Shown one piece after another: positions 8,421 through 15,481 of a stretch of DNA of 64,000 nucleotides. The stretch is from Hirschia maritima DSM 19733. GTDB lineage: Bacteria; Pseudomonadota; Alphaproteobacteria; Caulobacterales; Hyphomonadaceae. The position numbers were made by a program, and so were the translations under genes. The DNA lies in contig NZ_KB899544.1 in NCBI RefSeq assembly GCF_000378345.1, forward strand, positions 744,001-808,000, written 5' to 3'. Under the pieces are notes generated by a model. That model was not told where the DNA came from and did no database searches. It saw only the letters and a program-made list of their open reading frames with translations. Positions within the stretch are counted from its first letter, which is position 1. Each line of letters starts with the position of its first letter.

Positions 8421-9029
8421 ATGAAAAAAATTATTTTTGCGACTATTAGTACTTTAGTTTGGATTTTGCCTGCAAATGCGCAAGTTTCCGAAAGTGCCGA
8501 ATTTTCATTAAAAATCGAAGAAAATGAAAACCAACCAACGGAAGTTTTACTTACCGGATTCAATGATTTACAAGTGTCTTACAACAAGGACACGGAACAG
8601 TTTTCAGTAGATGAAATAACTTGGCCCATGTGCATGTACAGCCGAGAAGATGTTTTCAATTTAACTGTTGAAAATACTTCCGCTCATTCTCATTCTGATC
8701 AAAGACATTTTGCGATAGAACACGAGAATGGAATTGCGTACATCCCATTAGTAATGGACCTGTATCGTAGGGGGCCAAACGGCGAAACACTTGAAGAAAT
8801 TGGACATTTGGGTCATGCGATTCCTGTTGAGGTGGACATCGCGGATGCCAAGCAAGATGAAACTTGTTCGCAATACCAAAATGTTCATCTTAAAATCACG
8901 AGTTCAACACTTAGGGGAAAAGTCTTGGGTTTTTATCAGTCTCCACAAGATGCTGGTTTAACAGATGCAGATCTTGATGATTTGCGATTTTCCTCGATAT
9001 TTACACTCACAATGGAGCCGAAACTTTAA
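8421..9029 (+). CDS. Exported two-cysteine protein, paralog 6 (subtype C)
   Basis: A 202-residue precursor with a signal peptide (KKIIFATISTLVWILPANA) and mature start QVSESAEFSLKIEENE. GGAG sits 5 nt before the ATG. WPMCMYSRED and AKQDETCSQYQNVH make it the obvious recent duplicate of paralog 5; the end is FSSIFTLTMEPKL. Last gene of the cluster: its stop overlaps the stop of the opposing SRAP gene by a few bases, so there is no room for a terminator and the transcripts converge. Confidence 0.84.
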   Translation: MKKIIFATISTLVWILPANAQVSESAEFSLKIEENENQPTEVLLTGFNDLQVSYNKDTEQFSVDEITWPMCMYSREDVFNLTVENTSAHSHSDQRHFAIEHENGIAYIPLVMDLYRRGPNGETLEEIGHLGHAIPVEVDIADAKQDETCSQYQNVHLKITSSTLRGKVLGFYQSPQDAGLTDADLDDLRFSSIFTLTMEPKL

Positions 9030-9703
9030 GTCTCACGGATAAGCCGTTCACCCTGATTGCGGACATTGCCCACATCAGGGTGAACGGGCCAAGCGTGCAT
9101 ATCTATTGCTGGAAATGGGCGCATTAGGTCAAACACATCCATATAGTGTGCTGTCATCCAGTGCTCATAGTTTTCCGGATGAATAATAACTGGCATGCGC
9201 GTGTGAATGCCTGCTGTGACATCATTAGGTGTGGTCGTAATCAGCGTAAAAGTATCCAATTCTGAACCATCAATCATGGCGCGACTCCATAAGCCAGCAC
9301 AACAAAACCAACGTCTATTTCTTAGTCCAATCGCAAAGGGAATTTTTGAACCCTTTGGGCCGGACCATTCATAATACCCGCTCATAGGAATTAGACACCG
9401 ATGATGCCGAAATGATCCTTGATATGACTTGCTTTCATTGATGGTTTCACAACGAGCATTGAATGTTGAAAACTTCTTTTCCGATAGCGGTTTCTTCCAC
9501 CATGACGGGACAAGTGACCATTGCATCGGAACCAACTCAAAGCCCGGTTGTCTATGTTCTCGGGGACGAATTATCGGTGCGAAAGACATGGGCGCGATAT
9601 TATAGCTGGGTTCAGGTGGATCAACATTATCAGGCTCAATGAGATTGAGAGCAGCGTGGTATTCTTCCCACGTAACACCATGTCTAAAAAATCGTCCGCA
9701 CAT
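9026..9703 (-). CDS. SOS response-associated peptidase (SRAP, YedK/HMCES family)
   Basis: A 225-residue protein of the SRAP family, which caps abasic sites in single-stranded DNA by a thiazolidine cross-link from Cys2. The catalytic set is intact: Cys2 directly after Met, N35 in SYNIAP, the FNARCE motif (N82, R84), E112 in YYEW and H167 in IHTRMPVI. The length fits the bacterial family. It stands alone, facing the exported-protein cluster, and is divergent from the MarR gene. No LexA-type box was identified by eye in the ~120-nt divergent gap. Confidence 0.93.
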   Translation of the reverse strand: MCGRFFRHGVTWEEYHAALNLIEPDNVDPPEPSYNIAPMSFAPIIRPREHRQPGFELVPMQWSLVPSWWKKPLSEKKFSTFNARCETINESKSYQGSFRHHRCLIPMSGYYEWSGPKGSKIPFAIGLRNRRWFCCAGLWSRAMIDGSELDTFTLITTTPNDVTAGIHTRMPVIIHPENYEHWMTAHYMDVFDLMRPFPAIDMHAWPVHPDVGNVRNQGERLIRET

Positions 9704-9760
9704 ATTATCTTGTATAAACTGAAGGACACATTTCGACCAGCAAAATCGCTCAATACAATT

Positions 9761-9793
9761 AGATGATAAAATAAATGATTGAATAAATCATCT
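9761..9793. promoter_or_regulatory. Dyad in the MarR gene leader (candidate operator)
   Basis: Nested inverted repeats: AGATGAT (9761-9767) with ATCATCT (9787-9793), and inside them ATGATT (9775-9780) with AATCAT (9786-9791). They sit 33-65 nt upstream of the MarR-family start in an AT-rich divergent gap. MarR proteins commonly repress their own promoters through such palindromes; here this is inference. Confidence 0.45.
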
Positions 9794-9825
9794 GTTTGTG
9801 TAATTGATAAATCTGGAGAGATTTA

Positions 9826-10269
9826 ATGGATGATCAATATAAAAATTTGGTGTTGCCTTGGGTTGGCAGGATTGAAAGGCAGTTTTCAATTCTAATGCGG
9901 GAAGCATTGGCAGAACATGATCTTACATACCCAGAATTCCGGTTGGTAGGAATGTTGTGGGGAGAGGATGAAGGGTATTCACAAAAACATCTCGCTGCGC
10001 GCCTTGGTCAAGATGCGTCAGGCATTTCTGTGATATTGAAGCGCTTGGAAAATAAAGGGATGGTTGAACGTATTCGTGACCCTGAAGATGCTCGTGTCTA
10101 CCGTGTCAAATGCACACCGCTTGTCTATCAGTTGGAAACCGTCACACGCGCTCTGGGGACTCAAGAAGCTATAGCTGTTCAGGGATTGAAGTCGGATGAA
10201 ATCTCAATTCTGACTAATCTGTTGGAAAAAGTATCTTTGAATCTTAGTCAAAAAACCGGCGTGCTTTGA
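9826..10269 (+). CDS. MarR-family transcriptional regulator
   Basis: A 147-residue winged helix-turn-helix protein. Seen in order: a helical dimerisation N-terminus (VLPWVGRIERQFSILMREAL), the YPEFRLVGMLW helix, the recognition region (YSQKHLAARLGQDASGISVILKRLENKGMVER) and the wing with the family's D-x-R motif (RDPEDARVYRVKCTP). GGAGAG precedes the ATG. The NnrU-like membrane protein gene starts 35 nt downstream, so it may be the regulated partner. No effector can be deduced. Confidence 0.9.
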   Translation: MDDQYKNLVLPWVGRIERQFSILMREALAEHDLTYPEFRLVGMLWGEDEGYSQKHLAARLGQDASGISVILKRLENKGMVERIRDPEDARVYRVKCTPLVYQLETVTRALGTQEAIAVQGLKSDEISILTNLLEKVSLNLSQKTGVL

Positions 10270-10304
10270 ATTGCCACCTCTAATAGGAATATTGGAAAAA
10301 TAGA

Positions 10305-10886
10305 ATGTACATTTTAATTATTGGTCTAGCGCTTTTTCTGGGGTTGCATTGTTTTGCTTCAATAAGGTCACGTGAACCTGGAAATATTGCGCAAAAATAC
10401 GGAATAAAATACAGAGCGGCTTTTTCTCTGTTGTCTTTAATAGGCTTTGCTCTTTTGGTTTATGGGTATGGCGTCGCACGCGCTGATCCAAACTGGAACG
10501 AACCGATATGGATAGCACCTGAATGGACGCGTCATCTCATTCTTGCAATTATGCCATTCTCAATGATCTTGTTTGCGGCTGCTGAGGCACCTGCCGGTTA
10601 CATTAAGAAATACACCAAACACCCCATGGTGAATGGTCTGAAATTATGGGCGACAGTGCATTTGATCTATAATGGAGATTGGCCTTCAATAGCGTTGTTT
10701 GGAGGTTTCCTCTTGATGGGGAGTGTGTCACGCACAATGTCCAAGTTGAGAAAAGATGAAGGCGCTCGACGCCAAGATGTATCCATAAAAGGAGATGTAA
10801 TTTCAGTCGTAATTGGGTTGGCACTGTATCTTGCCATTTTATTTTACTTGCATGAATGGTTGATTGGTAGACCAGTATTGCTTTAA
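10305..10886 (+). CDS. NnrU-like integral membrane protein
   Basis: A 193-residue protein with five or six hydrophobic segments. The signature part of the NnrU family is visible: HPMVNGLKLWATVHLIYNGD followed by a small-residue membrane helix (LFGGFLLMG). NnrU was named for its place in nitric-oxide/nitrite reductase clusters and is related to heme-linked membrane proteins such as isoprenylcysteine-methyltransferase-fold and MddA-type proteins. No denitrification gene is present here, so the job in this organism is unclear. Probably co-transcribed with the MarR gene; a hairpin with a T-run lies just after it. Confidence 0.8.
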   Translation: MYILIIGLALFLGLHCFASIRSREPGNIAQKYGIKYRAAFSLLSLIGFALLVYGYGVARADPNWNEPIWIAPEWTRHLILAIMPFSMILFAAAEAPAGYIKKYTKHPMVNGLKLWATVHLIYNGDWPSIALFGGFLLMGSVSRTMSKLRKDEGARRQDVSIKGDVISVVIGLALYLAILFYLHEWLIGRPVLL

Positions 10887-10921
10887 GCCTTCTATCGAAC
10901 GTTCAAATTGAGCGATGTAAG

Positions 10922-10956
10922 TATGAGTGCAGTTTTGGCTGCGCTCATATTTTATT
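10922..10956 (+). terminator. Probable Rho-independent terminator after the NnrU-like gene
   Basis: An 11-bp stem with one mismatch (TATGAGTGCAG at 10922-10932, CTGCGCTCATA at 10939-10949), loop TTTTGG, followed by TTTTATT. It ends only a dozen bases before the panB start, partly under its leader, so it could also act as an attenuator for panB. Confidence 0.5.
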
Positions 10957-10968
10957 GGAGTGAGTAAA

Positions 10969-11802
10969 ATGTCTGCCCAAAGTCAAGTTCGTCGTAAAAC
11001 GGTTAAAGATATTGCCAAAGCCAAAGGCGGAACGCCGATTGTCTGCCTAACGGCTTATGATGCGCCGATGGCGAAATTGATGGACCCTTTTGCTGATTTA
11101 ATTCTCGTCGGCGATAGTGTTGGAATGGTGGTCCATGGATTGGATTCTACCGTCGGCGTGACAATGGAAATGATGATCTTGCATGGTCAGGCAGTCATGC
11201 GAGGAGCCTCTCAGGCAATGGTCGTTGTGGACATGCCCTTCGGATCATATGAAACAAATCCAGACGTTGCTTTTTTGAATGCTGCTCGGATTATGAAAGA
11301 GACTGGCTGTCAGGCTATCAAAATTGAAAGCGGTGAATACGCAGCCGAAGCTGTAGAGCACATGGTTGAACGCGGTATTCCAGTTATGGCGCATGTTGGG
11401 TTACGTCCTCAGGCAGTAAATGTTGACGGTGGCTTTCGCGCGAAGGGGCGTTCAGCGATCGAACGAAAACGAGTTCTAGCAGAAGCTAAAGCAGCTGATG
11501 AAGCTGGGTGTTTTGCTATGGTTGTTGAAGGGGTTGCAGAAGATCTAGCAGATGAGATCACAAAGCTGGTTTCTTGCCCAACAATAGGCATCGGAGCATC
11601 GGCAAATTGTGATGGGCAGGTATTGGTAACAGACGACATGATCGGCATGTTCGATTGGGTACCAAAGTTTGTTCGTCGTTATGGCGATGTGCGTGGTGAA
11701 ATTGGCCGTGCGGTTGAAGCATATGCTGCAGATGTGAAAGCAAGACGTTTTCCAGGGCCAGATGAAACATATTCACTGTCAACAAATGGAAAAACAAAGT
11801 AA
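10969..11802 (+). CDS. panB: 3-methyl-2-oxobutanoate hydroxymethyltransferase
   Basis: PanB, 277 residues, makes ketopantoate from 2-oxoisovalerate and 5,10-methylene-THF in pantothenate/CoA synthesis in the cytosol. TIM-barrel motifs are clear: LTAYDAP near the N-terminus, VGDSVGM with the Mg-binding Asp (about residue 48), PVMAHVGLRPQ (138-148), VVEGV with the catalytic Glu, and IGIGASANCDGQVLVTDD. GGAG lies 8 nt before this ATG; an upstream in-frame GTG falls inside the terminator-like hairpin and is rejected. No panC is adjacent. Confidence 0.96.
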   Translation: MSAQSQVRRKTVKDIAKAKGGTPIVCLTAYDAPMAKLMDPFADLILVGDSVGMVVHGLDSTVGVTMEMMILHGQAVMRGASQAMVVVDMPFGSYETNPDVAFLNAARIMKETGCQAIKIESGEYAAEAVEHMVERGIPVMAHVGLRPQAVNVDGGFRAKGRSAIERKRVLAEAKAADEAGCFAMVVEGVAEDLADEITKLVSCPTIGIGASANCDGQVLVTDDMIGMFDWVPKFVRRYGDVRGEIGRAVEAYAADVKARRFPGPDETYSLSTNGKTK

Positions 11803-11899
11803 TCATTGATTGCTAGGAGTGGGCAGGACGGTTAGTGTCCGCTATTGAATCGAATTTCCCAGCGTGCTGGTGGTGTATTGGAATTTAGGAAGGTCGACC

Positions 11900-12613
11900 G
11901 TGAGCGACATTTTTGACGAAGTAGAAGAAAACGTAAAAGCCGACAAACTCAATAAATTCTGGGACAAAGCTTGGCCGTTTGCTCTTGGAGGTTCCATTGC
12001 CATCATCGCTATGGTTGGAGCAAATTCTTATTTTGAAGACCGTGCTAAAAAAGAGAATGAAACAAACGGTAGAGCGTTTGAATTAGGATTGAAATCCTTA
12101 GAGGCTCAGGATCTGGCAAGTGCCAGAGAAAAGTTTGGCGAATTACTGGATAAAGACACTGGTTTTGCCTCTCTTGCTGCTCAACATCTTGCGCAAGCTG
12201 AGTTGGAAATGGCAGGTGATACCGAGGCTGCAGCAAAAGCACTCGAAGTTTCCGCTCAAGGAGAAGGTGCGCTGGCTGATCTTGCGAAGCTTAAAGCGGC
12301 CTATTTCTTGGCAGATACAAAATCTCTTGCTGAAGTTGAAGCCGCACTTGGAAGCCTTGTTGAAAATACAGGTAGCTTTGGTGCTTTGGCACGTGAGCTT
12401 GTTGCTGCAAAAGCATTTGAAGAAGGCGACTTGGAACGTGCGAGATCAGAGTATCAAGCTTTAACACTGAGATTGAACACGCCTCAAGGTGTGCAGCAAC
12501 GCGCGAACGAAGCCTTAGCTGTGTTGCCTGTGAATACTGCTTCAAATGAAGTAGAGGATAGCTTACCAGCAGAAGAAACATCAGCTGAAACAGCAGTAGA
12601 GGACCCAGCATGA
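11900..12613 (+). CDS. YfgM/TPR-like inner-membrane protein
   Basis: A 237-residue protein starting at GTG with AGGAAGG well placed upstream. It has a short cytoplasmic segment (SDIFDEVEENVKADKLNKFWDKAW), one membrane helix at about 26-45, and a periplasmic TPR-like helical domain of the PF09976 kind, ending in an acidic tail. In enterobacteria the equivalent YfgM sits next to bamB and helps periplasmic chaperones. Here too bamB follows with an ATGA overlap, which supports the assignment. Confidence 0.83.
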   Translation: MSDIFDEVEENVKADKLNKFWDKAWPFALGGSIAIIAMVGANSYFEDRAKKENETNGRAFELGLKSLEAQDLASAREKFGELLDKDTGFASLAAQHLAQAELEMAGDTEAAAKALEVSAQGEGALADLAKLKAAYFLADTKSLAEVEAALGSLVENTGSFGALARELVAAKAFEEGDLERARSEYQALTLRLNTPQGVQQRANEALAVLPVNTASNEVEDSLPAEETSAETAVEDPA

Positions 12614-13932
12614 GAACTGTAAAACTAACTGCTTTGGGCGCATTTCTAGGATTGGCTCTTGCTGGTTGTACATCAGCCGAAAAAAAGGCAGCAGACGCTG
12701 CTGATCGTGCTCAACGTGTTCCATTGATTGCTTCAGATCAAGAACTGGTTTCAGACCCAGCTTATGCTTCTATGTCAGTGTTTCTGCCAACAGCGTCAGA
12801 CGACATTGATTGGCCGCAAGCAGGTGGAAATGCTGAAAAGAGACCTGGCAATCGTGTTGGTGCAAAAGACTTTGAGATTGCTTGGAAAAAGAAAGTTGTA
12901 CAGGGATCTTCTCGTACAAAACGATTGATCACTGCTCCCGTAGCAACAGCTGACTCATTATACATTTTGGACAGCGAGCAAACAGTTAAAGCACTCAACA
13001 AATCTGGCTCAGTTGTTTGGAGTAAAAAGCTCGAGCCACCTCGTAAACGCGATAAACTCGCTGTTGGCGGCGGTCTGGGGGTTGCAGACCAGAAAATTAT
13101 TGTGACATCGGGATATGGTTACGTCGTTGCTCTTGATATCAATTCTGGAGCTGAAATCTGGAAACGTGAAACGCAAGCTCCGATCACTGGGTCACCAACT
13201 ATAGCGGGCAATTATGCGTATGTGACTTCTTCTAACAATGAGATTTATGTTTTCAACCTGAGTGATGGAAGCATTGAATGGTCGGACCAAGCGATCGCTG
13301 AAAGCGCCCGCGTTTTATCGGCACCAAGCCCTGCAATTTCAGGTGACTTGTTAGCAGCTCCATTTTCATCTGGTGAAGTGATAGCTTATCTTCCCGGAAA
13401 TGGGCGTCGCCTTTGGTCAGATAGCTTGACGCGCGGCGGACGCTTTACTCCGATTTCTGCAATCAACGACATTGCTGGAAATCCTGTTATCGATGCTGGT
13501 GCAGTCTTTGCCGCAAGTCAGTCTGGTGTTCTTGTTTCAATTGACGCTGTAAGTGGTACTCGCTTGTGGGAAAAATCATTTGGATCAATCAACACACCGG
13601 CACTTACTGGACAGTTTGTATTTGCAGTAAATGTGGATGGACAATTAGCGTGTTTTGATAAGAGCACAGGCGGAGTTGTCTGGGTGAAGCAGCTAAAACA
13701 GTTTGAAAAAGAGAAAAAGCGTAAAAACCGCGTCGTTTGGACTGGACCTGTTATTGCCTCTGATCGTGTTATCCTAGCCTCTTCTGAAGGTAAGGTGATA
13801 GCGATTGACCCTCAGACGGGAGAGGTGGTAGACGAACTGAAAGTTGGAGATGCTGTTTACATTGAGCCAATTGTAGCCCATGAGCATGTCTACCTTCTTT
13901 CGGATGACGGCGATTTGATCGCAATCCGTTAA
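12610..13932 (+). CDS. bamB: Outer membrane assembly lipoprotein BamB-like (PQQ-type beta-propeller)
   Basis: A 440-residue lipoprotein. The signal peptide ends in lipobox LAGC with Cys20 as lipidation site. After a short linker there are repeated PQQ-propeller blades, recognisable by recurring D-x-x-(S/T)G-x-x-x-W patterns such as DINSGAEIWKRE, DAVSGTRLWEKS and DKSTGGVVWVKQ. BamB assists BamA in outer-membrane protein insertion. The start overlaps the stop of the YfgM-like gene, and der follows 38 nt later; yfgM-bamB-der is the classical order in many proteobacteria. Confidence 0.92.
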   Translation: MRTVKLTALGAFLGLALAGCTSAEKKAADAADRAQRVPLIASDQELVSDPAYASMSVFLPTASDDIDWPQAGGNAEKRPGNRVGAKDFEIAWKKKVVQGSSRTKRLITAPVATADSLYILDSEQTVKALNKSGSVVWSKKLEPPRKRDKLAVGGGLGVADQKIIVTSGYGYVVALDINSGAEIWKRETQAPITGSPTIAGNYAYVTSSNNEIYVFNLSDGSIEWSDQAIAESARVLSAPSPAISGDLLAAPFSSGEVIAYLPGNGRRLWSDSLTRGGRFTPISAINDIAGNPVIDAGAVFAASQSGVLVSIDAVSGTRLWEKSFGSINTPALTGQFVFAVNVDGQLACFDKSTGGVVWVKQLKQFEKEKKRKNRVVWTGPVIASDRVILASSEGKVIAIDPQTGEVVDELKVGDAVYIEPIVAHEHVYLLSDDGDLIAIR

Positions 13933-13970
13933 GTTGAAGGTCTACATCTAATAAATAAAAGGACTGATTC

Positions 13971-15422
13971 ATGGCGTTAAAGGTGGCCATCGTCGGACGC
14001 CCTAACGTTGGGAAATCGACGCTATTTAACCGACTTGTCGGAAAAAAAATTGCTATTGTGGATGACCAACCCGGTGTCACGCGCGATCGTAAAGAAGCAC
14101 GTGGACGTTTAGGGGATCTGGAACTTGATCTAATCGATACTGCGGGTTTTGACGATGTGAATGATGCATCACTCGAAGCGCGCATGCGTCATCAGACTGA
14201 ATTAGCAATCTCTGAAGCTGATGTGTCGCTATATGTGATTGATGCACGTATCGGTGTCACGCCTATTGATCGCGTGTTTTCAAAGCTATTGCGACAAGCT
14301 GATAAACCTACAATTCTAGTGGCGAACAAGTGCGAAGGTCGGCAAGGTGATGTCGGTCTTACAGAGGCATTTAGCCTAGGTTTTAATGAACCTATTGCTC
14401 TATCGGCCGAACATGGCGAAGGCATGAGTGATCTTTTTCAGGCGCTAGTATCGGCGGCTCCTGAACTGACAGACCCAGATGAAATGGGTGAAGAAGAGCC
14501 TGCATGGGACGACGATTTTGTTGAATTTGACCCGGAAGCAGAAGAGATAGAGGCACCTCCAGAACGTCCGATGAAGTTCACGGTAGTTGGTCGTCCAAAT
14601 GCTGGTAAGTCCACGCTTTTGAACGCTCTATTGCAATCGGATAGACTTCTGACCGGGCCTGAAGCGGGAATTACACGTGATAGTGTGACAATCGCTTGGG
14701 AGTATGAAGGACGCGAAATGCGTCTGGTGGACACAGCAGGTCTCCGTAAAAAAGCCAAAGTTCAAGAACGCTTAGAGAAAATGTCGACGGGTGAAACTAT
14801 TCACTCGATCAAATATGCAGATGTTGTTGCGATCGTGATGGATTCGCGCGATGCATTTGAGAAACAAGACCTTCAGATTGCTGACCTCGTATTGCGTGAG
14901 GGGCGCGGCGTTGTATTTGTTTGTACCAAATGGGACCTCGTGGAGAATGGTGGCGAACTTCGCCGCGAGCTTGAAGACAAGGCTCGACGTTTATTGCCTC
15001 AAGCCAAAGGTGCACCTTTGTTGACTGTTTCGGGTGAAACCGGACGTAATCTAGATAAAATGATGGCCGCAGCGGCAAAGGTTTTTGAAGATTGGTCTGC
15101 ACGTATTAAGACACGTGATTTGAACAATTGGATGCAGCACTCGGTGCAAAAGCACCCACCACCTGCGCCTGGTGGACAACGGATCAAGCCGCGCTATATG
15201 GCTCAAATGAAAACGCGCCCACCTACCTTTGTTATGATGGCATCTCGCGGAAACCAAATGCCTGAAAGCTATAAGCGTTATCTAGTGAATGGTTTACGTG
15301 AAGCTTTTGATTTACCCGGTGTTCCTATCAGGTTGATTATTCGCCAAGGGGCTAACCCATATGCAGACAAAGCAGATGGGAGACGCAAGACCAAGGCAGA
15401 ACGAACCGGACGAAAGAAATAA
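13971..15422 (+). CDS. der: Ribosome biogenesis GTPase Der (EngA)
   Basis: A 483-residue tandem GTPase needed for 50S subunit assembly. Two complete G domains are seen: first P-loop GRPNVGKST at 9-17 with DTAGF and NKCEG, then an acidic linker (GEEEPAWDDDFVEFDPEAEE), then the second P-loop GRPNAGKST at about 207-215 with DTAGL and TKWD. A KH-like C-terminal domain ends in a basic tail (DGRRKTKAERTGRKK). The acidic linker is longer than in many homologues. Confidence 0.97.
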   Translation: MALKVAIVGRPNVGKSTLFNRLVGKKIAIVDDQPGVTRDRKEARGRLGDLELDLIDTAGFDDVNDASLEARMRHQTELAISEADVSLYVIDARIGVTPIDRVFSKLLRQADKPTILVANKCEGRQGDVGLTEAFSLGFNEPIALSAEHGEGMSDLFQALVSAAPELTDPDEMGEEEPAWDDDFVEFDPEAEEIEAPPERPMKFTVVGRPNAGKSTLLNALLQSDRLLTGPEAGITRDSVTIAWEYEGREMRLVDTAGLRKKAKVQERLEKMSTGETIHSIKYADVVAIVMDSRDAFEKQDLQIADLVLREGRGVVFVCTKWDLVENGGELRRELEDKARRLLPQAKGAPLLTVSGETGRNLDKMMAAAAKVFEDWSARIKTRDLNNWMQHSVQKHPPPAPGGQRIKPRYMAQMKTRPPTFVMMASRGNQMPESYKRYLVNGLREAFDLPGVPIRLIIRQGANPYADKADGRRKTKAERTGRKK

Positions 15423-15427
15423 AAAAA

Positions 15428-15455
15428 GGCCAGCGATTTGCTGGCCTTTCTTTTT
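15428..15455. terminator. Bidirectional Rho-independent terminator between der and the PEPC-like gene
   Basis: Perfect 7-bp stem GGCCAGC (15428-15434) and GCTGGCC (15440-15446), loop GATTT, followed by TTTCTTTTT on the plus strand. A run of seven A immediately before the stem gives a U-tract for the opposite direction, so it can end both converging genes. Confidence 0.9.
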
Positions 15456-15481
15456 GAATTCATATTCTCTGTAGCGAGTGC

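Noticed and set aside
5199-9029. Chaperone-usher pilin cluster
   Set aside because: The C-terminal strand is suggestive, but there is no usher, no chaperone and the cysteine pattern differs from spore-coat-U proteins; kept only as a weak idea.
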